A stretch of 64,000 nt of DNA from Ophthalmolycus amberensis. Its lineage: Eukaryota > Chordata > Actinopteri > Perciformes > Zoarcidae. The translations under genes and the position numbers were made by a program. Numbering within the stretch: position 1 is the stretch's first letter; the number at the start of each line of letters is the position of its first letter. A model generated the notes under the pieces. The model made no database searches and was not told where the DNA came from. It saw only the letters and a list, made by a program, of their open reading frames with translations. The stretch spans positions 90,750-154,749 of the forward strand of contig JAFEUB010001183.1 in NCBI GenBank assembly GCA_024529925.1, written 5' to 3'. Below, in pieces: positions 47,501-62,286 of this stretch.

Positions 47501-50500
47501 TCATTTATATTTCCTCAACTTGAGCATTGGCTTGCGTTTTTAATTCAGTAAGTGCTACTTGTTGAGGTGGTTGAACATGACAAATACTACAGACTACAAC
47601 TGAAGAAAGATGTCAATGAAATCACATTCAGATAACCTCAAACTGAGACACTGATGATTCTTTCGTTCATAAGTGCTTCTCTTTGGGGTTGTCTTGGTTG
47701 TGTGTTCTTCAACAGACATATCAGGGGACAAATGCACAGACAGTAGATTTCCATCATCTTAAAATGACGAGCTAAATGCATAAATTAGGCACCAAAGCTA
47801 CCCAAACACAAGCACTGACTTGACTTGTGAATGCAGTAAGTGCTTTTTGTTGGGGTAGTTTTGCTGACCTCTGAAATCCCAGCCTTCCTTTCAAAGAATT
47901 TATGAAGAAAGCCCTTCTAGATCGATTGTTACTAGTTAAAGAACATGATTTCTAAGTCTTCTTACTACCCTAACTTGAGCATTGACTGTTGAATTCTGTA
48001 AGTGCTTTTTGTTGGGGTAGTTTTGCTGATCCCTACATCTTCAAGTGTGTAAGCTGTATTTCTTTTCAAATCTCTACTGAGATATCTTCTAACATTTTAG
48101 TCCCTGATTCTGCATTGGAATCAGTTTCAAATCTGTTGTCTATTGTTTCAGAAGCTGTCTTGGGGTCTTAAAGTAGAATGTGCCTTTTGGAGTAGATGTA
48201 CAGTGCTAACTGTATTTCTTTGTATTGGTTCTCAGTACTCCTGAGTGAGCTCCAACTTCAGGCCACCATGTGGCAAAGATTTGCACCAAGAAGACTCATT
48301 GCACTCGAATTGACCATTCATCAAATGCTAATGGTGTGCATACATTTAAGTTGATAGTTGTATCTTCATGGAGCCTTTGTGTTCTTACATAGTCTAGACC
48401 ACTGAAACCTCATCAAAAAGTAGGCGGAGTTCATGTGACTTGGCTGCATTCAGTATTTAAGATGGTCAAATTTGTGCAGGAAGCACCACTTCCACAGCTT
48501 CCTGGGCACAACACAGATGATGCAAGGAGCGAACCATCTGGACTACGGGGGAACTCATGACTGCTCTCTGTAAGTCATTTATATTTCCTCAACTTGAGCA
48601 TTGGCTTGTGTTTTTAATTCAGTAAGTGCTACTTGTTGAGGTGGTTGAACAGGACAAATACTACAGACTACAACTGAAGAAAGATGTCAATGAAATCACA
48701 TTCAGATAACCTCAAACTGAGACACTGATGATTCTTTCGTTCATAAGTGCTTCTCTTTGGGGTTGTCTTGGTTGTGTGTTCTTCAACAGACATATCAGGG
48801 GACAAATGCACAGACAGTAGATTTCCATCATTTTAAAATGACGAGCTAAATGCATAAATTAGGCACCAAAGCTACCCAAACACAAGCACTGACTTGACTT
48901 GTGAATGCAGTAAGTGCTTTTTGTTGGGGTAGTTTTGCTGACCTCTGAAATCCCAGCCTTCCTTTCAAAGAATTTATGAAGAAAGCCCTTCTAGATCGAT
49001 TGTTACTAGTTAAAGAACATGATTTCTAAGTCTTCTTACTACCCTAACTTGAGCATTGACTGTTGAATTCTGTAAGTGCTTTTTGTTGGGGTAGTTTTGC
49101 TGATCCCTACATCTTCAAGTCTGTAAGCTGTATTTCTTTTCAAATCTCTACTGAGATATCTTCTAACATTTTAGTCCCTGATTCTGCATTGGAATCAGTT
49201 TCAAATCTGTTGTCTATTGTTTCAGAAGCTGTCTTGGGGTCTTAAAGTAGAATGTGCCTTTTGGAGTAGATGTACAGTGCTAACTGTATTTCTTTGTATT
49301 GGTTCTCAGTACTCCTGAGTGAGCTCCAACTTCAGGCCACCATGTGGCAAAGATTTGCACCAAGAAGACTCATTGCACTCGAATTGACCATTCATCAAAT
49401 GCTAATGGTGTGCATACATTTAAGTTGATAGTTGTATCTTCATGGAGCCTTTGTGTTCTTACATAGTCTAGACCACTGAAACCTCATCAAAAAGTAGGCG
49501 GAGTTCATGTGACTTGGCTGCATTCAGTATTTAAGATGGTCAAATTTGAGCAGGAAGCACCACTTCCACAGCTTCCTGGGCACAACACAGATGATGCAAG
49601 GAGCGAACCATCTGGACTACGGGGGAACTCATGACTGCTCTCTGTAAGTCATTTATATTTCCTCAACTTGAGCATTGGCTTGTGTTTTTAATTCAGTAAG
49701 TGCTACTTGTTGAGGTGGTTGAACAGGACAAATACTACAGACTACAACTGAAGAAAGATGTCAATGAAATCACATTCAGATAACCTCAAACTGAGACACT
49801 GATGATTCTTTCGTTCATAAGTGCTTCTCTTTGGGGTTGTCTTGGTTGTGTGTTCTTCAACAGACATATCAGGGGACAAATGCACAGACAGTAGATTTCC
49901 ATCATTTTAAAATGACGAGCTAAATGCATAAATTAGGCACCAAAGCTACCCAAACACAAGCACTGACTTGACTTGTGAATGCAGTAAGTGCTTTTTGTTG
50001 GGGTAGTTTTGCTGACCTCTGAAATCCCAGCCTTCCTTTCAAAGAATTTATGAAGAAAGCCCTTCTAGATCGATTGTTACTAGTTAAAGAACATGATTTC
50101 TAAGTCTTCTTACTACCCTAACTTGAGCATTGACTGTTGAATTCTGTAAGTGCTTTTTGTTGGGGTAGTTTTGCTGATCCCTACATCTTCAAGTGTGTAA
50201 GCTGTATTTCTTTTCAAATCTCTACTGAGATATCTTCTAACATTTTAGTCCCTGATTCTGCATTGGAATCAGTTTCAAATCTGTTGTCCATTGTTTCAGA
50301 AGCTGTCTTGGGGTCTTAAAGTAGAATGTGCCTTTTGGAGTAGATGTACAGTGCTAACTGTATTTCTTTGTATTGGTTCTCAGTACTCCTGAGTGAGCTC
50401 CAACTTCAGGCCACCATGTGGCAAAGATTTGCACCAAGAAGACTCATTGCACTCGAATTGACCATTCATCAAATGCTAATGGTGTGCATACATTTAAGTT

Positions 50501-53500
50501 GATAGTTGTATCTTCATGGAGCCTTTGTGTTCTTACATAGTCTAGACCACTGAAACCTCATCAAAAAGTAGGCGGAGTTCATGTGACTTGGCTGCATTCA
50601 GTATTTAAGATGGTCAAATTTGAGCAGGAAGCACCACTTCCACAGCTTCCTGGGCACAACACAGATGATGCAAGGAGCGAACCATCTGGACTACGGGGGA
50701 ACTCATGACTGCTCTCTGTAAGTCATTTATATTTCCTCAACTTGAGCATTGGCTTGTGTTTTTAATTCAGTAAGTGCTACTTGTTGAGGTGGTTGAACAT
50801 GACAAATACTACAGACTACAACTGAAGAAAGATGTCAATGAAATCACATTCAGATAACCTCAAACTGAGACACTGATGATTCTTTCGTTCATAAGTGCTT
50901 CTCTTTGGGGTTGTCTTGGTTGTGTGTTCTTCAACAGACATATCAGGGGACAAATGCACAGACAGTAGATTTCCATCATTTTAAAATGACGAGCTAAATG
51001 CATAAATTAGGCACCAAAGCTACCCAAACACAAGCACTGACTTGACTTGTGAATGCAGTAAGTGCTTTTTGTTGGGGTAGTTTTGCTGACCTCTGAAATC
51101 CCAGCCTTCCTTTCAAAGAATTTATGAAGAAAGCCCTTCTAGATCGATTGTTACTAGTTAAAGAACATGATTTCTAAGTCTTCTTACTACCCTAACTTGA
51201 GCATTGACTGTTGAATTCTGTAAGTGCTTTTTGTTGGGGTAGTTTTGCTGATCCCTACATCTTCAAGTGTGTAAGCTGTATTTCTTTTCAAATCTCTACT
51301 GAGATATCTTCTAACATTTTAGTCCCTGATTCTGCATTGGAATCAGTTTCAAATCTGTTGTCTATTGTTTCAGAAGCTGTCTTGGGGTCTTAAAGTAGAA
51401 TGTGCCTTTTGGAGTAGATGTACAGTGCTAACTGTATTTCTTTGTATTGGTTCTCAGTACTCCTGAGTGAGCTCCAACTTCAGGCCACCATGTGGCAAAG
51501 ATTTGCACCAAGAAGACTCATTGCACTCGAATTGACCATTCATCAAATGCTAATGGTGTGCATACATTTAAGTTGATAGTTGTATCTTCATGGAGCCTTT
51601 GTGTTCTTACATAGTCTAGACCACTGAAACCTCATCAAAAAGTAGGCGGAGTTCATGTGACTTGGCTGCATTCAGTATTTAAGATGGTCAAATTTGAGCA
51701 GGAAGCACCACTTCCACAGCTTCCTGGGCACAACACAGATGATGCAAGGAGCGAACCATCTGGACTACGGGGGAACTCATGACTGCTCTCTGTAAGTCAT
51801 TTATATTTCCTCAACTTGAGCATTGGCTTGTGTTTTTAATTCAGTAAGTGCTACTTGTTGAGGTGGTTGAACAGGACAAATACTACAGACTACAACTGAA
51901 GAAAGATGTCAATGAAATCACATTCAGATAACCTCAAACTGAGACACTGATGCTTCTTTCGTTCATAAGTGCTTCTCTTTGGGGTTGTCTTGGTTGTGTG
52001 TTCTTCAACAGACATATCAGGGGACAAATGCACAGACAGTAGATTTCCATCATTTTAAAATGACGAGCTAAATGCATAAATTAGGCACCAAAGCTACCCA
52101 AACACAAGCACTGACTTGACTTGTGAATGCAGTAAGTGCTTTTTGTTGGGGTAGTTTTGCTGACCTCTGAAATCCCAGCCTTCCTTTCAAAGAATTTATG
52201 AAGAAAGCCCTTCTAGATCGATTGTTACTAGTTAAAGAACATGATTTCTAAGTCTTCTTACTACCCTAACTTGAGCATTGACTGTTGAATTCTGTAAGTG
52301 CTTTTTGTTGGGGTAGTTTTGCTGATCCCTACATCTTCAAGTGTGTAAGCTGTATTTCTTTTCAAATCTCTACTGAGATATCTTCTAACATTTTAGTCCC
52401 TGATTCTGCATTGGAATCAGTTTCAAATCTGTTGTCTATTGTTTCAGAAGCTGTCTTGGGGTCTTAAAGTAGAATGTGCCTTTTGGAGTAGATGTACAGT
52501 GCTAACTGTATTTCTTTGTATTGGTTCTCAGTACTCCTGAGTGAGCTCCAACTTCAGGCCACCATGTGGCAAAGATTTGCACCAAGAAGACTCATTGCAC
52601 TCGAATTGACCATTCATCAAATGCTAATGGTGTGCATACATTTAAGTTGATAGTTGTATCTTCATGGAGCCTTTGTGTTCTTACATAGTCTAGACCACTG
52701 AAACCTCATCAAAAAGTAGGCGGAGTTCATGTGACTTGGCTGCATTCAGTATTTAAGATGGTCAAATTTGAGCAGGAAGCACCACTTCCACAGCTTCCTG
52801 GGCACAACACAGATGATGCAAGGAGCGAACCATCTGGACTACGGGGGAACTCATGACTGCTCTCTGTAAGTCATTTATATTTCCTCAACTTGAGCATTGG
52901 CTTGTGTTTTTAATTCAGTAAGTGCTACTTGTTGAGGTGGTTGAACATGACAAATACTACAGACTACAACTGAAGAAAGATGTCAATGAAATCACATTCA
53001 GATAACCTCAAACTGAGACACTGATGATTCTTTAGTTCATAAGTGCTTCTCTTTGGGGTTGTCTTGGTTGTGTGTTCTTCAACAGACATATCAGGGGACA
53101 AATGCACAGACAGTAGATTTCCATCATTTTAAAATGACGAGCTAAATGCATAAATTAGGCACCAAAGCTACCCAAACACAAGCACTGACTTGACTTGTGA
53201 ATGCAGTAAGTGCTTTTTGTTGGGGTAGTTTTGCTGACCTCTGAAATCCCAGCCTTCCTTTCAAAGAATTTATGAAGAAAGCCCTTCTAGATCGATTGTT
53301 ACTAGTTAAAGAACATGATTTCTAAGTCTTCTTACTACCCTAACTTGAGCATTGACTGTTGAATTCTGTAAGTGCTTTTTGTTGGGGTAGTTTTGCTGAT
53401 CCCTACATCTTCAAGTGTGTAAGCTGTATTTCTTTTCAAATCTCTACTGAGATATCTTCTAACATTTTAGTCCCTGATTCTGCATTGGAATCAGTTTCAA

Positions 53501-56500
53501 ATCTGTTGTCTATTGTTTCAGAAGCTGTCTTGGGGTCTTAAAGTAGAATGTGCCTTTTGGAGTAGATGTACAGTGCTAACTGTATTTCTTTGTATTGGTT
53601 CTCAGTACTCCTGAGTGAGCTCCAACTTCAGGCCACCATGTGGCAAAGATTTGCACCAAGAAGACTCATTGCACTCGAATTGACCATTCATCAAATGCTA
53701 ATGGTGTGCATACATTTAAGTTGATAGTTGTATCTTCATGGAGCCTTTGTGTTCTTACATAGTCTAGACCACTGAAACCTCATCAAAAAGTAGGCGGAGT
53801 TCATGTGACTTGGCTGCATTCAGTATTTAAGTTGGTCAAATTTGAGCAGGAAGCACCACTTCCACAGCTTCCTGGGCACAACACAGATGATGCAAGGAGT
53901 GAACCATCTGGACTACGGGGGAACTCATGACTGCTCTCTGTAAGTCATTTATATTTCCTCAACTTGAGCATTGGCTTGTGTTTTTAATTCAGTAAGTGCT
54001 ACTTGTTGAGGTGGTTGAACATGACAAATACTACAGACTACAACTGAAGAAAGATGTCAATGAAATCACATTCAGATAACCTCAAACTGAGACACTGATG
54101 ATTCTTTCGTTCATAAGTGCTTCTCTTTGGGGTTGTCTTGGTTGTGTGTTCTTCAACAGACATATCAGGGGACAAATGCACAGACAGTAGATTTCCATCA
54201 TTTTAAAATGACGAGCTAAATGCATAAATTAGGCACCAAAGCTACCCAAACACAAGCACTGACTTGACTTGTGAATGCAGTAAGTGCTTTTTGTTGGGGT
54301 AGTTTTGCTGACCTCTGAAATCCCAGCCTTCCTTTCAAAGAATTTATGAAGAAAGCCCTTCTAGATCGATTGTTACTAGTTAAAGAACATGATTTCTAAG
54401 TCTTCTTACTACCCTAACTTGAGCATTGACTGTTGAATTCTGTAAGTGCTTTTTGTTGGGGTAGTTTTGCTGATCCCTACATCTTCAAGTGTGTAAGCTG
54501 TATTTCTTTTCAAATCTCTACTGAGATATCTTCTAACATTTTAGTCCCTGATTCTGCATTGGAATCAGTTTCAAATCTGTTGTCTATTGTTTCAGAAGCT
54601 GTCTTGGGGTCTTAAAGTAGAATGTGCCTTTTGGAGTAGATGTACAGTGCTAACTGTATTTCTTTGTATTGGTTCTCAGTACTCCTGAGTGAGCTCCAAC
54701 TTCAGGCCACCATGTGGCAAAGATTTGCACCAAGAAGACTCATTGCACTCGAATTGACCATTCATCAAATGCTAATGGTGTGCATACATTTAAGTTGATA
54801 GTTGTATCTTCATGGAGCCTTTGTGTTCTTACATAGTCTAGACCACTGAAACCTCATGAAAAAGTAGGCGGAGTTCATGTGACTTGGCTGCATTCAGTAT
54901 TTAAGTTGGTCAAATTTGAGCAGGAAGCACCACTTCCACAGCTTCCTGGGCACAACACAGATGATGCAAGGAGTGAACCATCTGGACTACGGGGGAACTC
55001 ATGACTGCTCTCTGTAAGTCATTTATATTTCCTCAACTTGAGCATTGGCTTGTGTTTTTAATTCAGTAAGTGCTACTTGTTGAGGTGGTTGAACATGACA
55101 AATACTACAGACTACAACTGAAGATAGATTTCAATGAAATCACATTCAGATAACCTCAAACTGAGACACTGATGATTCTTTCGTTCATAAGTGCTTCTCT
55201 TTGGGGTTGTCTTGGTTGTGTGTTCTTCAACAGACATATCAGGGGACAAATGCACAGACAGTAGATTTCCATCATTTTAAAATGACGAGCTAAATGCATA
55301 AATTAGGCACCAAAGCTACCCAAACACAAGCACTGACTTGACTTGTGAATGCAGTAAGTGCTTTTTGTTGGGGTAGTTTTGCTGACCTCTGAAATCCCAG
55401 CCTTCCTTTCAAAGAATTTATGAAGAAAGCCCTTCTAGATCGATTGTTACTAGTTAAAGAACATGATTTCTAAGTCTTCTTACTACCCTAACTTGAGCAT
55501 TGACTGTTGAATTCTGTAAGTGCTTTTTGTTGGGGTAGTTTTGCTGATCCCTACATCTTCAAGTGTGTAAGCTGTATTTCTTTTCAAATCTCTACTGAGA
55601 TATCTTCTAACATTTTAGTCCCTGATTCTGCATTGGAATCAGTTTCAAATCTGTTGTCTATTGTTTCAGAAGCTGTCTTGGGGTCTTAAAGTAGAATGTG
55701 CCTTTTGGAGTAGATGTACAGTGCTAACTGTATTTCTTTGTATTGGTTCTCAGTACTCCTGAGTGAGCTCCAACTTCAGGCCACCATGTGGCAAAGATTT
55801 GCACCAAGAAGACTCATTGCACTCGAATTGACCATTCATCAAATGCTAATGGTGTGCATACATTTAAGTTGATAGTTGTATCTTCATGGAGCCTTTGTGT
55901 TCTTACATAGTCTAGACCACTGAAACCTCATCAAAAAGTAGGCGGAGTTCATGTGACTTGGCTGCATTCAGTATTTAAGATGGTCAAATTTGAGCAGGAA
56001 GCACCACTTCCACAGCTTCCTGGGCACAACACAGATGATGCAAGGAGCGAACCATCTGGACTACGGGGGAACTCATGACTGCTCTCTGTAAGTCATTTAT
56101 ATTTCCTCAACTTGAGCATTGGCTTGCGTTTTTAATTCAGTAAGTGCTACTTGTTGAGGTGGTTGAACATGACAAATACTACAGACTACAACTGAAGAAA
56201 GATGTCAATGAAATCACATTCAGATAACCTCAAACTGAGACACTGATGATTCTTTCGTTCATAAGTGCTTCTCTTTGGGGTTGTCTTGGTTGTGTGTTCT
56301 TCAACAGACATATCAGGGGACAAATGCACAGACAGTAGATTTCCATCATTTTAAAATGACGAGCTAAATGCATAAATTAGGCACCAAAGCTACCCAAACA
56401 CAAGCACTGACTTGACTTGTGAATGCAGTAAGTGCTTTTTGTTGGGGTAGTTTTGCTGACCTCTGAAATCCCAGCCTTCCTTTCAAAGAATTTATGAAGA

Positions 56501-59500
56501 AAGCCCTTCTAGATCGATTGTTACTAGTTAAAGAACATGATTTCTAAGTCTTCTTACTACCCTAACTTGAGCATTGACTGTTGAATTCTGTAAGTGCTTT
56601 TTGTTGGGGTAGTTTTGCTGATCCCTACATCTTCAAGTGTGTAAGCTGTATTTCTTTTCAAATCTCTACTGAGATATCTTCTAACATTTTAGTCCCTGAT
56701 TCTGCATTGGAATCAGTTTCAAATCTGTTGTCTATTGTTTCAGAAGCTGTCTTGGGGTCTTAAAGTAGAATGTGCCTTTTGGAGTAGATGTACAGTGCTA
56801 ACTGTATTTCTTTGTATTGGTTCTCAGTACTCCTGAGTGAGCTCCAACTTCAGGCCACCATGTGGCAAAGATTTGCACCAAGAAGACTCATTGCACTCGA
56901 ATTGACCATTCATCAAATGCTAATGGTGTGCATACATTTAAGTTGATAGTTGTATCTTCATGGAGCCTTTGTGTTCTTACATAGTCTAGACCACTGAAAC
57001 CTCATCAAAAAGTAGGCGGAGTTCATGTGACTTGGCTGCATTCAGTATTTAAGATGGTCAAATTTGAGCAGGAAGCACCACTTCCACAGCTTCCTGGGCA
57101 CAACACAGATGATGCAAGGAGCGAACCATCTGGACTACGGGGGAACTCATGACTGCTCTCTGTAAGTCATTTATATTTCCTCAACTTGAGCATTGGCTTG
57201 CGTTTTTAATTCAGTAAGTGCTACTTGTTGAGGTGGTTGAACATGACAAATACTACAGACTACAACTGAAGAAAGATGTCAATGAAATCACATTCAGATA
57301 ACCTCAAACTGAGACACTGATGATTCTTTCGTTCATAAGTGCTTCTCTTTGGGGTTGTCTTGGTTGTGTGTTCTTCAACAGACATATCAGGGGACAAATG
57401 CACAGACAGTAGATTTCCATCATTTTAAAATGACGAGCTAAATGCATAAATTAGGCACCAAAGCTACCCAAACACAAGCACTGACTTGACTTGTGAATGC
57501 AGTAAGTGCTTTTTGTTGGGGTAGTTTTGCTGACCTCTGAAATCCCAGCCTTCCTTTCAAAGAATTTATGAAGAAAGCCCTTCTAGATCGATTGTTACTA
57601 GTTAAAGAACATGATTTCTAAGTCTTCTTACTACCCTAACTTGAGCATTGACTGTTGAATTCTGTAAGTGCTTTTTGTTGGGGTAGTTTTGCTGATCCCT
57701 ACATCTTCAAGTGTGTAAGCTGTATTTCTTTTCAAATCTCTACTGAGATATCTTCTAACATTTTAGTCCCTGATTCTGCATTGGAATCAGTTTCAAATCT
57801 GTTGTCTATTGTTTCAGAAGCTGTCTTGGGGTCTTAAAGTAGAATGTGCCTTTTGGAGTAGATGTACAGTGCTAACTGTATTTCTTTGTATTGGTTCTCA
57901 GTACTCCTGAGTGAGCTCCAACTTCAGGCCACCATGTGGCAAAGATTTGCACCAAGAAGACTCATTGCACTCGAATTGACCATTCATCAAATGCTAATGG
58001 TGTGCATACATTTAAGTTGATAGTTGTATCTTCATGGAGCCTTTGTGTTCTTACATAGTCTAGACCACTGAAACCTCATCAAAAAGTAGGCGGAGTTCAT
58101 GTGACTTGGCTGCATTCAGTATTTAAGATGGTCAAATTTGAGCAGGAAGCACCACTTCCACAGCTTCCTGGGCACAACACAGATGATGCAAGGAGCGAAC
58201 CATCTGGACTACGGGGGAACTCATGACTGCTCTCTGTAAGTCATTTATATTTCCTCAACTTGAGCATTGGCTTGTGTTTTTAATTCAGTAAGTGCTACTT
58301 GTTGAGGTGGTTGAACATGACAAATACTACAGACTACAACTGAAGAAAGATGTCAATGAAATCACATTCAGATAACCTCAAACTGAGACACTGATGATTC
58401 TTTCGTTCATAAGTGCTTCTCTTTGGGGTTGTCTTGGTTGTGTGTTCTTCAACAGACATATCAGGGGACAAATGCACAGACAGTAGATTTCCATCATTTT
58501 AAAATGACGAGCTAAATGCATAAATTAGGCACCAAAGCTACCCAAACACAAGCACTGACTTGACTTGTGAATGCAGTAAGTGCTTTTTGTTGGGGTAGTT
58601 TTGCTGACCTCTGAAATCCCAGCCTTCCTTTCAAAGAATTTATGAAGAAAGCCCTTCTAGATCGATTGTTACTAGTTAAAGAACATGATTTCTAAGTCTT
58701 CTTACTACCCTAACTTGAGCATTGACTGTTGAATTCTGTAAGTGCTTTTTGTTGGGGTAGTTTTGCTGATCCCTACATCTTCAAGTGTGTAAGCTGTATT
58801 TCTTTTCAAATCTCTACTGAGATATCTTCTAACATTTTAGTCCCTGATTCTGCATTGGAATCAGTTTCAAATCTGTTGTCTATTGTTTCAGAAGCTGTCT
58901 TGGGGTCTTAAAGTAGAATGTGCCTTTTGGAGTAGATGTACAGTGCTAACTGTATTTCTTTGTATTGGTTCTCAGTACTCCTGAGTGAGCTCCAACTTCA
59001 GGCCACCATGTGGCAAAGATTTGCACCAAGAAGACTCATTGCACTCGAATTGACCATTCATCAAATGCTAATGGTGTGCATACATTTAAGTTGATAGTTG
59101 TATCTTCATGGAGCCTTTGTGTTCTTACATAGTCTAGACCACTGAAACCTCATCAAAAAGTAGGCGGAGTTCATGTGACTTGGCTGCATTCAGTATTTAA
59201 GATGGTCAAATTTGAGCAGGAAGCACCACTTCCACAGCTTCCTGGGCACAACACAGATGATGCAAGGAGCGAACCATCTGGACTACGGGGGAACTCATGA
59301 CTGCTCTCTGTAAGTCATTTATATTTCCTCAACTTGAGCATTGGCTTGTGTTTTTAATTCAGTAAGTGCTACTTGTTGAGGTGGTTGAACATGACAAATA
59401 CTACAGACTACAACTGAAGAAAGATGTCAATGAAATCACATTCAGATAACCTCAAACTGAGACACTGATGATTCTTTCGTTCATAAGTGCTTCTCTTTGG

Positions 59501-62187
59501 GGTTGTCTTGGTTGTGTGTTCTTCAACAGACATATCAGGGGACAAATGCACAGACAGTAGATTTCCATCATTTTAAAATGACGAGCTAAATGCATAAATT
59601 AGGCACCAAAGCTACCCAAACACAAGCACTGACTTGACTTGTGAATGCAGTAAGTGCTTTTTGTTGGGGTAGTTTTGCTGACCTCTGAAATCCCAGCCTT
59701 CCTTTCAAAGAATTTATGAAGAAAGCCCTTCTAGATCGATTGTTACTAGTTAAAGAACATGATTTCTAAGTCTTCTTACTACCCTAACTTGAGCATTGAC
59801 TGTTGAATTCTGTAAGTGCTTTTTGTTGGGGTAGTTTTGCTGATCCCTACATCTTCAAGTGTGTAAGCTGTATTTCTTTTCAAATCTCTACTGAGATATC
59901 TTCTAACATTTTAGTCCCTGATTCTGCATTGGAATCAGTTTCAAATCTGTTGTCTATTGTTTCAGAAGCTGTCTTGGGGTCTTAAAGTAGAATGTGCCTT
60001 TTGGAGTAGATGTACAGTGCTAACTGTATTTCTTTGTATTGGTTCTCAGTACTCCTGAGTGAGCTCCAACTTCAGGCCACCATGTGGCAAAGATTTGCAC
60101 CAAGAAGACTCATTGCACTCGAATTGACCATTCATCAAATGCTAATGGTGTGCATACATTTAAGTTGATAGTTGTATCTTCATGGAGCCTTTGTGTTCTT
60201 ACATAGTCTAGACCACTGAAACCTCATCAAAAAGTAGGCGGAGTTCATGTGACTTGGCTGCATTCAGTATTTAAGATGGTCAAATTTGAGCAGGAAGCAC
60301 CACTTCCACAGCTTCCTGGGCACAACACAGATGATGCAAGGAGCGAACCATCTGGACTACGGGGGAACTCATGACTGCTCTCTGTAAGTCATTTATATTT
60401 CCTCAACTTGAGCATTGGCTTGTGTTTTTAATTCAGTAAGTGCTACTTGTTGAGGTGGTTGAACATGACAAATACTACAGACTACAACTGAAGAAAGATG
60501 TCAATGAAATCACATTCAGATAACCTCAAACTGAGACACTGATGATTCTTTCGTTCATAAGTGCTTCTCTTTGGGGTTGTCTTGGTTGTGTGTTCTTCAA
60601 CAGACATATCAGGGGACAAATGCACAGACAGTAGATTTCCATCATTTTAAAATGACGAGCTAAATGCATAAATTAGGCACCAAAGCTACCCAAACACAAG
60701 CACTGACTTGACTTGTGAATGCAGTAAGTGCTTTTTGTTGGGGTAGTTTTGCTGACCTCTGAAATCCCAGCCTTCCTTTCAAAGAATTTATGAAGAAAGC
60801 CCTTCTAGATCGATTGTTACTAGTTAAAGAACATGATTTCTAAGTCTTCTTACTACCCTAACTTGAGCATTGACTGTTGAATTCTGTAAGTGCTTTTTGT
60901 TGGGGTAGTTTTGCTGATCCCTACATCTTCAAGTGTGTAAGCTGTATTTCTTTTCAAATCTCTACTGAGATATCTTCTAACATTTTAGTCCCTGATTCTG
61001 CATTGGAATCAGTTTCAAATCTGTTGTCTATTGTTTCAGAAGCTGTCTTGGGGTCTTAAAGTAGAATGTGCCTTTTGGAGTAGATGTACAGTGCTAACTG
61101 TATTTCTTTGTATTGGTTCTCAGTACTCCTGAGTGAGCTCCAACTTCAGGCCACCATGTGGCAAAGATTTGCACCAAGAAGACTCATTGCACTCGAATTG
61201 ACCATTCATCAAATGCTAATGGTGTGCATACATTTAAGTTGATAGTTGTATCTTCATGGAGCCTTTGTGTTCTTACATAGTCTAGACCACTGAAACCTCA
61301 TCAAAAAGTAGGCGGAGTTCATGTGACTTGGCTGCATTCAGTATTTAAGATGGTCAAATTTGAGCAGGAAGCACCACTTCCACAGCTTCCTGGGCACAAC
61401 ACAGATGATGCAAGGAGCGAACCATCTGGACTACGGGGGAACTCATGACTGCTCTCTGTAAGTCATTTATATTTCCTCAACTTGAGCATTGGCTTGCATT
61501 TTTAATTCAGTAAGTGCTACTTGTTGAGGTGGTTGAACATGACAAATACTACAGACTACAACTGAAGAAAGATGTCAATGAAATCACATTCAGATAACCT
61601 CAAACTGAGACACTGATGATTCTTTCGTTCATAAGTGCTTCTCTTTGGGGTTGTCTTGGTTGTGTGTTCTTCAACAGACATATCAGGGGACAAATGCACA
61701 GACAGTAGATTTCCATCATTTTAAAATGACGAGCTAAATGCATAAATTAGGCACCAAAGCTACCCAAACACAAGCACTGACTTGACTTGTGAATGCAGTA
61801 AGTGCTTTTTGTTGGGGTAGTTTTGCTGACCTCTGAAATCCCAGCCTTCCTTTCAAAGAATTTATGAAGAAAGCCCTTCTAGATCGATTGTTACTAGTTA
61901 AAGAACATGATTTCTAAGTCTTCTTACTACCCTAACTTGAGCATTGACTGTTGAATTCTGTAAGTGCTTTTTGTTGGGGTAGTTTTGCTGATCCCTACAT
62001 CTTCAAGTGTGTAAGCTGTATTTCTTTTCAAATCTCTACTGAGATATCTTCTAACATTTTAGTCCCTGATTCTGCATTGGAATCAGTTTCAAATCTGTTG
62101 TCTATTGTTTCAGAAGCTGTCTTGGGGTCTTAAAGTAGAATGTGCCTTTTGGAGTAGATGTACAGTGCTAACTGTATTTCTTTGTAT
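38558..62187 (+). repeat. Homogeneous 1,074-bp satellite array, long segment
   Basis: About 22 consecutive units with strict 1,074-bp spacing and no length variants. Variant markers show local copying. AAGTCTGTAAGC plus GATGCTGCATT occur at 43750 and 45898, two units apart. TTGCGTTTT occurs at 46460, 47534, 56126 and 57200. AAGTTGGTC with GAGTGAACC occurs at 39869, 53831 and 54905. CAGGACAAAT is scattered. No gene, tRNA, rRNA or transposon is seen in this stretch. Confidence 0.95.
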
Positions 62188-62286
62188 AGAGTGGTCTCGT
62201 GTGACGTCACAGTTTTAGCTGTCGGCCATGTTGGAGTACACACAAAGCCACTGGCATGCACGACTGAGTCGCATAACCTATCGATC

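Noticed and set aside
223..62133. A 60-codon frame (NSVSAFCWGSF...) repeated in nearly every satellite unit
   Set aside because: It starts at TTG, not ATG; its changes (Trp to Leu, Gly to Cys, Cys to Ser, Ser to Ala) show no coding constraint; its conservation equals that of the rest of the unit and is explained by array homogenisation.
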